This document shows positions 8,419 through 15,107 of a DNA stretch of 28,832 nt, in pieces (within the stretch, counting starts at the first letter, position 1; each line of letters starts with the position of its first letter). The position numbers and the translations under genes are program-made. This stretch comes from Paracoccaceae bacterium (GTDB lineage: Bacteria > Pseudomonadota > Alphaproteobacteria > Rhodobacterales > Rhodobacteraceae): NCBI GenBank assembly GCA_020852535.1, contig JADZAO010000072.1, positions 1 through 28,832 of the forward strand, written 5' to 3'. The notes under the pieces were generated by a model that was not told the origin of the DNA, did no database searches, and worked only from the letters and a program-made list of their open reading frames with translations.

Positions 8419-9378
8419 TTAAACGGCCAACCCCTTCGATCCCATCTCGATGAATTTCTGACGGCGGTCACGAATTAGCATATCGCGCGTCTTTCCCGAA
8501 AGTTCTTTCAACATCGCCTCGATACCCTTGCCCACGGCCTCAATAATTTCTTTCCGACCGCGGTGCGCACCACCCAAAGGCTCCTTGATAATCCGATCGA
8601 TCACGCCCAATTTTTGCAGATTTTGTGCAGTCAAGCGCAACGCCTCAGCCGCTTCACGCATCTTCTCAGCATCTTTCCATAAGATGGACGCACAGCCTTC
8701 GGGACTAATCACCGAATATACCGAGTGTTCCAGCATCGCAAGACGATTAGCCGTAGCAAAGGCCACCGCACCGCCTGAACCGCCTTCACCAATCACAATC
8801 GAAATCAGGGGCACACCAATTTGTAGACATTTTTCCGTCGAGCGGGCAATCGCCTCGGCCTGTCCGCGCTCTTCCGCATCCTTACCCGGATAAGCGCCCG
8901 GGGTATCGACTAGCGTGATCACCGGCAGCCCGAAACGGTCGGCCATATCCATTAAGCGTATCGCCTTGCGATAGCCCTCCGGCCGCGCCATGCCAAAATT
9001 ATGTTCAATCCGGCTTTTTGTGTCATTTCCTTTTTCATGACCAATAATCATAACAGGCTGGTCATTGAACCGTGTAATCCCACCCATCACAGCGTGATCG
9101 TCAGCAAAGTTCCTGTCACCTGCCAGCGGCGTAAATTCCGAAAACAATGCGTCGATATAATCCTTGCAATGCGGTCGATCAGGGTGACGAGCTACCTGAC
9201 ATTTGCGCCACGGCGTCAGATCCTTGTACAGACTCTTAAGCAACGCCTCAGCCTTGCGATCCAACGCACCAGCCTCTTTTGATACGTCCATGCCGGAATT
9301 AGACTGCGCTATTGCGCGCAGTTCTTCCGCCTGACCCTCAATCTCGGCCAGCGGCTTTTCGAAGTCCAGAGAGTTAAT
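8419..9378 (-). CDS. accA: Acetyl-CoA carboxylase carboxyltransferase, alpha subunit
   Basis: The alpha half of the carboxyltransferase that transfers CO2 from biotin carrier protein to acetyl-CoA, giving malonyl-CoA for fatty-acid synthesis; it works with AccD. Recognisable blocks are LTPWRKCQVARHP, IGHEKGN, FGMARPEGYRKA, LVDTPGAYPG, GEGGSGGA and SPEGCASILWKD. Homologues start MxxxLDFEKP. Here the matching codons are ATT AAC TCT CTG GAC from 9378, with GGAG 7 nt before the ATT; this gives the family length (319 aa). No ATG, GTG or TTG occurs at that point. The frame extends upstream to ATG 9459 and GTG 9474, which would add 27-32 hydrophobic residues (LLFMIYLFCSEL) foreign to the family. I prefer the ATT start but it is unproven. 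Confidence 0.93.
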   Translation of the reverse strand: MNSLDFEKPLAEIEGQAEELRAIAQSNSGMDVSKEAGALDRKAEALLKSLYKDLTPWRKCQVARHPDRPHCKDYIDALFSEFTPLAGDRNFADDHAVMGGITRFNDQPVMIIGHEKGNDTKSRIEHNFGMARPEGYRKAIRLMDMADRFGLPVITLVDTPGAYPGKDAEERGQAEAIARSTEKCLQIGVPLISIVIGEGGSGGAVAFATANRLAMLEHSVYSVISPEGCASILWKDAEKMREAAEALRLTAQNLQKLGVIDRIIKEPLGGAHRGRKEIIEAVGKGIEAMLKELSGKTRDMLIRDRRQKFIEMGSKGLAV

Positions 9379-9689
9379 GGTCGCACTCCACTCGAGCAGT
9401 AGGGAATATATGCCGATACCAGCTTTGAAATGCAACTCGGAGCAGAACAGATAAATCATAAACAACAACGCCACAGGGTATACGTCATTCCATTAGCTAG
9501 GGAGGATATCCTCTCCCCTTAGTCGCAGCGGGGATATTCTTTAGAAAACGCTGGAATTCTAACTTTCATTCAGGAAAAATTATCCACAACAAAGACCGCC
9601 TTCCAACGGTTCAATCGCGGCGCCGCCTAGCCCACGATCATCTCTACTTATCGCATGATAACTTCGGCTTATTTATAATGGCGATATCA
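9379..9689. other. accA upstream region with one DnaA-box-like site
   Basis: It holds the unlikely in-frame extension of accA (9379-9474), a short palindrome GAGGATATCCTC near 9494-9505 and a single perfect DnaA-box match TTATCCACA at 9580-9588. With only one box, no AT-rich unwinding element and no dnaA, gidA or hemE nearby, I do not read this as an origin. The accA promoter is presumably here but no clear -35/-10 pair stands out. Confidence 0.4.
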
Positions 9690-9982
9690 ACCAGCCAGCC
9701 ACCGTATAAACGATCACACCATCGCCACGCGCATTTATCCCGTCCATTAAGGCGACAGTTTAACGAGCCATGACGGCATCGCACTAGGAAAACCTCGTCT
9801 ACCAAGGCAAGCTGCTTAAGATGGATTTTTACACCCCTTAGCGCATTCAATGGCCGTCAGTAGGACATAGGCAGAGTCCAGCAACAGCCTCCAAAAATCA
9901 AATCCTTTCTATTGCCGCCGGTCAGGGTGTCGTCACCATTCCCATCGATAGTATGCATACCTCCAAACCCAAACAGACAGTT
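9690..9982 (-). pseudogene. Remnant of RTX calcium-binding repeat protein
   Basis: Directly below the DUF1244 stop, the minus strand from 9982 to about 9885 encodes CLFGFGGMHTIDGNGDDTL followed by TGGNRKDLIFGG. This matches the RTX nonapeptide pattern GGxGxDxLx, where the repeats bind calcium in secreted proteins. After a stop at 9857 and frame changes, further repeat debris appears: LNGRD near 9750 and DRLYGGW near 9713-9693, with the frame-shifted reading RGDGV just before it. No start codon, secretion signal, catalytic domain or continuous frame remains. It is an eroded C-terminal piece of a larger RTX protein, or the trace of a transferred repeat block; the parent's activity cannot be told. 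Confidence 0.65.
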
Positions 9983-10310
9983 ATTCCTTTCTGTTAACGT
10001 GAAGACCATGCACCTTGATCGAATCGGCAAAAGCCACCTTCTGCGCATCCGAAGCTTCTACCTGATAAAGCGCTTTCCAGTTCTCATAGGGCATACCGTA
10101 AACCAACGTCTTGGCATCATCTTTACCCAGAACCACGCCCTGCTCTACCGCCGCCTCATGCACCCAGCGTGAGAGACAATTGCGGCAAAAACCAGCCATG
10201 TTCATCAAATCAATGTTCTGAACATCAGTACGCTTTTGCAAATGGTCCCGCAAACGGCGAAAAGCTGCAGCTTCGAGCGCCTGCATGGTGGCGGCATCGG
10301 ACTGTGACAT
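9981..10310 (-). CDS. DUF1244 family protein
   Basis: A 109-residue cytoplasmic protein of the DUF1244 family, function unknown, frequent in proteobacteria. The family core is clear: LRDHLQKRTDVQNIDLMNMAG followed by FCRNCLSRW (CxxC at residues 42-45) and YGMPYENWK. I chose ATG 10310 because GGAG lies 6 nt upstream and MSQSDAATMQALEAAAFRRL matches the usual N-terminus; the longer frame to 10382 adds unrelated residues. It is 83 bp downstream of the N-formylglutamate amidohydrolase gene on the same strand and probably cotranscribed. The CxxC suggests metal or redox involvement, which is only inference. Confidence 0.88.
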   Translation of the reverse strand: MSQSDAATMQALEAAAFRRLRDHLQKRTDVQNIDLMNMAGFCRNCLSRWVHEAAVEQGVVLGKDDAKTLVYGMPYENWKALYQVEASDAQKVAFADSIKVHGLHVNRKE

Positions 10311-10393
10311 GGGTAACTCCTTCAGTTGATACCAAGCATGACTAATAGAGCAGGGAGAAACCTGCCATATCATTTGCCACAAACCATCGGCGG

Positions 10394-11140
10394 CTAGCTT
10401 GTAGGACCTTCGAGCATGATAAGGCTATCGTGCAGTACCCCCGCAAGGCGTGACGCCCATACCTGTTGCGCAACAGGATCAGCAATCAAATCGTTGCGCA
10501 ATTCAACCAGCGTGTTCAGCCGCCCATACCGCAAAGCATGACGATCAATGGCATCACCGGGCAGGTGACCAGAATAAGGTTCATTTTTGCCAACACAAAG
10601 ATCAGGTTGCCGACGCAGCAAATCAATCAGCACATGCGACAAACGCGGGTCTTGATACGAATACAACACGCCCACATGCCAAGGACGCGGGCTACGCCCT
10701 TTTAGGCAAGGCGTAAACGAATGGATGGCCACGATCACCGTATCGGGCCGCCGCGCTGCCAGACGCGCCAGCGCATCGTGATAGGGACGATAGAGTCGAT
10801 TCAATCGTTCAACTACCTCGGCCTCCCCCACATGACGATTGCCCGAAATGATAGTACCGTCATAGAGCTTCATCACCAACGTAGGATCATCCTCACCCCG
10901 GTTTGGGTCGATCACCAGCCGCGAGAACTTCGTCAAAATACAAGGGCTATCTAACTCCTCGGCCAACAGTGTGGCCAGACCTGCCGCACCAACATCATAA
11001 GCAATGTGCCGCGACATATCGGCAGGACCGAGGCCAAACGATCCACCACCGACCCAGTCCGGCACATGATTCGATGCATGGTCGCAGGTAACAAGCCAGC
11101 GTCCACCCCGCCCTTCACCGATAATTTGATAACCACCCAC
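10394..11140 (-). CDS. N-formylglutamate amidohydrolase family protein
   Basis: A 248-residue member of the N-formylglutamate deformylase (FGase/HutG-like) family, zinc-dependent hydrolases that release formate from N-formyl amino acids, classically in histidine degradation. Supporting segments are VTCDHASNHVP at about 17-27 (metal-ligand His21), FSRLVIDPNRGEDDPT, VAIHSFTP and NEPYSGHLPGDAIDRHA. The start used is GTG 11140 (GTGGGTGGTTAT), where the homologous MGGYQIIGE begins. No other hut gene is nearby; the gene is instead paired with DUF1244 and divergent from pyk, an arrangement seen in Rhodobacterales, so the true substrate may differ from formylglutamate. Confidence 0.88.
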   Translation of the reverse strand: MGGYQIIGEGRGGRWLVTCDHASNHVPDWVGGGSFGLGPADMSRHIAYDVGAAGLATLLAEELDSPCILTKFSRLVIDPNRGEDDPTLVMKLYDGTIISGNRHVGEAEVVERLNRLYRPYHDALARLAARRPDTVIVAIHSFTPCLKGRSPRPWHVGVLYSYQDPRLSHVLIDLLRRQPDLCVGKNEPYSGHLPGDAIDRHALRYGRLNTLVELRNDLIADPVAQQVWASRLAGVLHDSLIMLEGPTS

Positions 11141-11285
11141 GCTAAACGAACCCCAGCGATACTTCTGAATAGATCATTTATTCTGGACAACAACCAAGCG
11201 CCAGTTGCCACATTGCACAGTCTGGGCCATAAGATCGACGGCCAACAACCAACGACCGACGAAAACTACATAAGGAACGAGGCAT

Positions 11286-12734
11286 ATGAGACGCCTTCGG
11301 AACGTTAAAATTGTGGCCACGTTGGGCCCAGCCTCGAATGACTACGCGATGATCCGCACCCTGTTCGAGGCGGGAGCAGATGTGTTCCGCCTAAACATGT
11401 CTCATGGCACCCACGACGATATCCGTGCCCGCCACATGATCATCCGACAAGTTGAAAAGGATACCGGTCGTCCCATCGCAATTCTGGCTGACCTTCAGGG
11501 GCCAAAACTACGCGTTGGCGCCTTCGCCAATCCTGCAGGCGAAGAACTAGTCGAAGGTGCCGTCTTTCGCATGGACCTTAACCCTGCACCGGGCGACATT
11601 ACCCGTGTACAACTCCCACATCCCGAAATTTTTGCAGCCCTCGAACCGGGTTCTTCTCTGCTGGTCAACGATGGCAAAATCCGCCTGCGGGTAAATAACT
11701 GCGGCAAGGATTTCGCAAATTGCACCGTGACCGTTGGCGGCACGATCTCCAACCGCAAGGGCGTGAACGTACCCGACGTAATTCTACCCTTAGCTGCTTT
11801 GTCAGACAAAGACCGCAAAGATCTCGAATTCGCCTGCGAACTAGGCGTCGACTGGCTGGCCCTCTCCTTCGTGCAGCGCCCCGAGGATGTAATTGAGGCG
11901 CGCGACCTCGTCCGTGGCCGCGCTGCAGTACTGTCCAAGATCGAAAAGCCCACCGCAGTGAAAGCCTATGACGCGATTCTTGCCGTCTCAGACGGTATCA
12001 TGGTTGCCCGTGGCGACCTTGGCGTCGAACTGCCGGTCTACTCCGTCCCGCCCATCCAAAAACGTCTAATCCATGGCGCACGCGCCGCCGCCAAGCCAGT
12101 AATCGTAGCAACTCAAATGCTCGAATCGATGATCGAATCTCCCATGCCTACACGCGCCGAGGTATCAGACGTAGCGACGGCCATCTACGAAGGTGCCGAT
12201 GCAATCATGCTTTCGGCAGAATCAGCTGCAGGCCGCTATCCGATCGAAGCCGTAACCACTATGAACAACGTGGCAATCAGCGTCGAAAGTGATGTAACCT
12301 ACCGTCAAATCATCGAAGCAAGCCGTTCGGTGGTTCGTGCAACTGTGGCCGATGCAATCGTCGCAGCCGCCCGCGAAATCACAGAATCCGCTGACATCAA
12401 AGCAATCTGCTGCTTCTCGCAATCAGGCACCACAGTCAGGCTAGTAGCCCGCGAACGCCCCCGCGTTCCGATCCTTGCACTGACGCCGCTGATCAAAACC
12501 GCGCGGCGCATGTGCCTGACATGGGGCGCGCATTGTGTGGTCACCGAAAAACAAGAACGCTTCAAAGGCGCCGTCATCTCGGCCGTCCACACTGCACGCA
12601 CCTATGGCTTTGCCGAAGAAACGGACCAGATCGTCCTGACCGCAGGCGTGCCATTCAACGTGCAAGGGACAACAAACATTCTGCGAGTGGCTCCCTGTGA
12701 TGAACGCCTAATCTACAAAGCCGATCCAGAATAA
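11286..12734 (+). CDS. pyk: Pyruvate kinase
   Basis: Converts phosphoenolpyruvate and ADP to pyruvate and ATP, the last step of lower glycolysis. The 482-residue protein is full length. KIVATLGPAS near residue 7, FRLNMSHG near 36, LADLQGPKLRVG near 67, SKIEKPTAV around 219 (transition-state Lys), MVARGDLGVE around 240 and MLSAESAAGRYP around 310 are the pyruvate kinase hallmarks, followed by the C-terminal regulatory domain (FSQSGTT near 380). AAGGA lies 9 nt before the ATG. It diverges from the N-formylglutamate amidohydrolase gene across 145 bp and precedes the rpmI-rplT operon. Confidence 0.98.
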   Translation: MRRLRNVKIVATLGPASNDYAMIRTLFEAGADVFRLNMSHGTHDDIRARHMIIRQVEKDTGRPIAILADLQGPKLRVGAFANPAGEELVEGAVFRMDLNPAPGDITRVQLPHPEIFAALEPGSSLLVNDGKIRLRVNNCGKDFANCTVTVGGTISNRKGVNVPDVILPLAALSDKDRKDLEFACELGVDWLALSFVQRPEDVIEARDLVRGRAAVLSKIEKPTAVKAYDAILAVSDGIMVARGDLGVELPVYSVPPIQKRLIHGARAAAKPVIVATQMLESMIESPMPTRAEVSDVATAIYEGADAIMLSAESAAGRYPIEAVTTMNNVAISVESDVTYRQIIEASRSVVRATVADAIVAAAREITESADIKAICCFSQSGTTVRLVARERPRVPILALTPLIKTARRMCLTWGAHCVVTEKQERFKGAVISAVHTARTYGFAEETDQIVLTAGVPFNVQGTTNILRVAPCDERLIYKADPE

Positions 12735-13039
12735 ACGTGAACCTGTGCGAAGCATAACCACGACCGGAAACATTCTCCGCACGGAACGCCTCTGATAACA
12801 TCGCATCCCGGTCTTACACTTGTCATCGGGATGGGTCTGATGTTGCTTTCCCTACTATCCATACTTACCGAATGGATCGATCTCAGTTCACCAAAATCCT
12901 AGACAGACTACTATTTACCACGGATGTTGCTCTTATCCAGCTGGCTTTCTATTTTGCACCGTACAGCTATAAACTAAACAACATTTCAAGTAACGTTTGC
13001 ACCTTTCTTGGTCGCTACGTGCTTTAACCCGATTTTCTC
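12735..13039. other. Gap downstream of pyk with a hydrophobic gene fragment
   Basis: The + frame through 12744-12902 is stop-free and encodes a hydrophobic run, HPGLTLVIGMGLMLL then SLLSILTEWIDL, ending at TAG 12900-12902. From ATG 12831 only 23 residues could be made. It looks like one transmembrane helix of a small membrane protein whose start has gone, but I do not recognise the family. The rest of the gap, 12903-13039, shows no coding potential. Confidence 0.3.
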
Positions 13040-13068
13040 TTGCACCGCCGCTCGACCCTGCCTATAGG
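13040..13068 (+). promoter_or_regulatory. Promoter for rpmI-rplT
   Basis: TTGCAC at 13040-13045 and TATAGG at 13063-13068 are separated by exactly 17 bp, a good housekeeping sigma factor match of the alphaproteobacterial type. Transcription would start near 13075, leaving a leader of about 65 nt before rpmI. Assigned by eye, not by a scoring matrix. Confidence 0.65.
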
Positions 13069-13140
13069 ACACGCCCTAGTATATCTGCGCGGCCGGCCAA
13101 CGTGGCATGCCGAGTCGCGCCTACAACCACGGAGATGGAA

Positions 13141-13341
13141 ATGCCCAAAATGAAAACCAAATCGGCCGCCAAGAAGCGCTTCAGCTTCACCGCGTCTGGT
13201 CGTGTGAAAGCTGGCGTCGCCGGCAAGCGTCACGGCATGATCAAACGTACGACGAAATTCATCCGCGACGCGTCCGGGACCATGATCCTAAACCCGTCCG
13301 ATGCAAAGATAGTCAAAAAATACATGCCCTACGACCGGTAA
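13141..13341 (+). CDS. rpmI: Ribosomal protein bL35
   Basis: A component of the 50S ribosomal subunit. The 66-residue sequence MPKMKTKSAAKKRF...HGMIKRTTKF...KKYMPYDR is complete bL35, basic throughout. I chose ATG 13141 over longer in-frame starts because family members begin MPKMKT and GGAGATGGAA places a ribosome site just upstream. It is followed 12 bp later by rplT on the same transcript, driven by the promoter at 13040. Confidence 0.98.
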   Translation: MPKMKTKSAAKKRFSFTASGRVKAGVAGKRHGMIKRTTKFIRDASGTMILNPSDAKIVKKYMPYDR

Positions 13342-13353
13342 GGAGAACGCCAG

Positions 13354-13716
13354 ATGTCCCGCGTCAAATCAGGCGTTGTTACACACGCCCGCCACCGCAA
13401 AGTAATCAAGAAAGCTAAAGGCTATTACGCCGCCCGCAGCACCAACTTCCGCACGGCGACACAGGCCGTCGACAAAGCCCAGCAGTATGCAACCCGCGAC
13501 CGCAAGGTCCGCAAACGCAACTTCCGCGCTCTGTGGATCCAGCGCATCAATGCCGCCGTCCGCCTATTCGACCTCGAAATGACCTACTCACGCTTCATAA
13601 ACGGTCTAACGAAAGCCGGCATTGAAGTTGACCGCAAGGTTTTGGCCGACCTCGCCGTACAAGAACCCGAAGCGTTCAACGCCATCGCGGCTCAAGCCAA
13701 AGCTGCTCTAGCCTGA
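13354..13716 (+). CDS. rplT: Ribosomal protein bL20
   Basis: A 50S subunit protein needed early in assembly that binds 23S rRNA. The 120-residue product carries the expected MSRVKSGVVTHARHRK start, KGYYAARSTNFRTA and FRALWIQRINAAVR core. AAGGAGA lies just upstream of the ATG. In many bacteria L20 represses its own operon by binding the leader; the short leader here may do so, but I see no L20-specific structure. A strong terminator follows at 13736. Confidence 0.98.
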   Translation: MSRVKSGVVTHARHRKVIKKAKGYYAARSTNFRTATQAVDKAQQYATRDRKVRKRNFRALWIQRINAAVRLFDLEMTYSRFINGLTKAGIEVDRKVLADLAVQEPEAFNAIAAQAKAALA

Positions 13717-13735
13717 TCTACAGGCTGTTTGACGT

Positions 13736-13765
13736 AAAAGGGCCGTCCCTAAGGGCGGCCTTTTT
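13736..13765 (+). terminator. Intrinsic terminator of rpmI-rplT
   Basis: GGCCG plus CCC pair with GGG plus CGGCC around a TAA loop (one bulged T), followed by TTTTT. It lies 20 bp after the rplT stop, so pheS-pheT needs its own promoter. Confidence 0.85.
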
Positions 13766-13953
13766 CATTTAGAATTCGCTTTGACTTGAAGACCTAGCAA
13801 CCATCTATAACAATAATGCTTCAAAGATCTCATTCTTCCAAAAAACAGGCCGCCACTATGCGCCCAAGAAAAAATCAACCTAAGGTTTAATTCTGACTTT
13901 CCAGCATGGTCGACAAGACTGTCACAGTACCCATCTAGGCCGCCCCCTTCCCC

Positions 13954-13982
13954 TTGCATCGCGCGCCATCCAAGGCTAGCAC
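13954..13982 (+). promoter_or_regulatory. Promoter for pheS-pheT
   Basis: TTGCAT at 13954-13959 and TAGCAC at 13977-13982 with a 17-bp spacer, about 28 bp before the pheS ATG. The -10 is imperfect. The short leader has no room for a Phe attenuator, so regulation by attenuation is unlikely. A strong AAGGAGG ribosome site sits 7 nt before the ATG. Confidence 0.5.
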
Positions 13983-14009
13983 CGTGCCGCATCCTAAGGA
14001 GGCTTCGCG

Positions 14010-15107
14010 ATGAACGGGCTCGACACGCTCAAGGCCAAGTATCTGACCACTATTGCTTCTAGTGCGGATGAACCCACGCTCGAAAAGGTTCGGATTGCAG
14101 CTCTTGGCAAGAAGGGCGAAATTTCGGCGCTGATGGCAAGCCTAGGCAAGATGGAGCCTGAGCAGCGCAAGGCAGCGGGTGCCATGTTGAATGTATTGAA
14201 AGACGAGATCGACGCAGCTCTACGTACCCGCAAGACAGAGTTGGCCGATGCAACACTCGATGCGCAGCTAAAGAGCGAATGGCTTGATGTGACGCTGCCT
14301 GCCCGCCCGCGCCGTGTAGGCACGATCCATCCCGTGTCACAAGTAATTGAAGAACTGACCGCCATCTTCGCGGATATGGGCTTTGCTGTGGCCGAGGGGC
14401 CAGAGGTAGAGTCTGACTGGTATAATTTCGACGCATTAAACATCCCACCGGAACACCCCGCGCGGCAGGAGCATGACACCTTCTTCATGAACCGTGCAGA
14501 AGGCGATGAACGCCCGCCACATGTGCTGCGCACCCATACCAGCCCCGTCCAGATTAGGGCGATGATCGAACAGGGTGCGCCAATCCGCGTGATTGCCCCC
14601 GGTCGCGTCTATCGCATGGACATGGACCAGACCCACACGCCGATGTTCCATCAAATAGAAGGTCTATGCATCGACCGTGACATCAACATGGCCAATCTAA
14701 AATGGGTGTTGGAAGAATTCTGCCGCGCATTTTTCGAAATACCTTCGGTCGAACTGCGCTTCCGCGCCAGCCACTTCCCCTTTACCGAACCTTCGGCAGA
14801 AGTCGACATTCGTTGCTCGTGGGAGAGCGGTCAACTAAAGATAGGCGAAGGCAATCGCTGGATGGAAATCCTAGGGTCCGGCATGGTACACCCCAAGGTA
14901 CTGAAAGCCGCAGGTGTTAACCCCGACGAATGGCAAGGTTTTGCCTTCGGCATGGGTATCGACCGTATCGCCATGCTGAAATACGGCATCCCCGACCTAC
15001 GAGCCTTCTTCGAATCCGACTTGCGCTGGCTGCGCCATTACGGCTTTGCCGCGCTCGATCTGCCCACACTACCAGCAGGCCTGAGCCGCTCAAGGATAGA
15101 CCGATGA
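14010..15107 (+). CDS. pheS: Phenylalanyl-tRNA synthetase, alpha subunit
   Basis: The catalytic alpha chain of the heterotetrameric enzyme that charges tRNA-Phe. Residues 1-90 form the N-terminal coiled coil that contacts tRNA (LGKKGEISALM and following); the class II core then carries TIHPVSQVIEEL, GPEVESDWYNFDALN, the motif 2 region RVYRMDMDQTHTPMFHQIEG and motif 3 FGMGIDRIAMLKYGI. The product has 365 residues, slightly long: homologues usually end soon after LPTLxxGLS, whereas here RSRIDR is added before TGA, giving a 4-bp ATGA overlap with pheT. The extension is mild and should not impair function. Confidence 0.98.
   Translation: MNGLDTLKAKYLTTIASSADEPTLEKVRIAALGKKGEISALMASLGKMEPEQRKAAGAMLNVLKDEIDAALRTRKTELADATLDAQLKSEWLDVTLPARPRRVGTIHPVSQVIEELTAIFADMGFAVAEGPEVESDWYNFDALNIPPEHPARQEHDTFFMNRAEGDERPPHVLRTHTSPVQIRAMIEQGAPIRVIAPGRVYRMDMDQTHTPMFHQIEGLCIDRDINMANLKWVLEEFCRAFFEIPSVELRFRASHFPFTEPSAEVDIRCSWESGQLKIGEGNRWMEILGSGMVHPKVLKAAGVNPDEWQGFAFGMGIDRIAMLKYGIPDLRAFFESDLRWLRHYGFAALDLPTLPAGLSRSRIDR

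Noticed and set aside
9580..9588. DnaA box suggesting a replication origin.
   Set aside because: Only one copy was seen, with no AT-rich repeat cluster and no origin-associated genes nearby.
13768..13990. Hidden gene between the rplT terminator and pheS.
   Set aside because: The only frames are short, lack ribosome sites and have unlikely composition; the region is accounted for by the terminator and pheS promoter.
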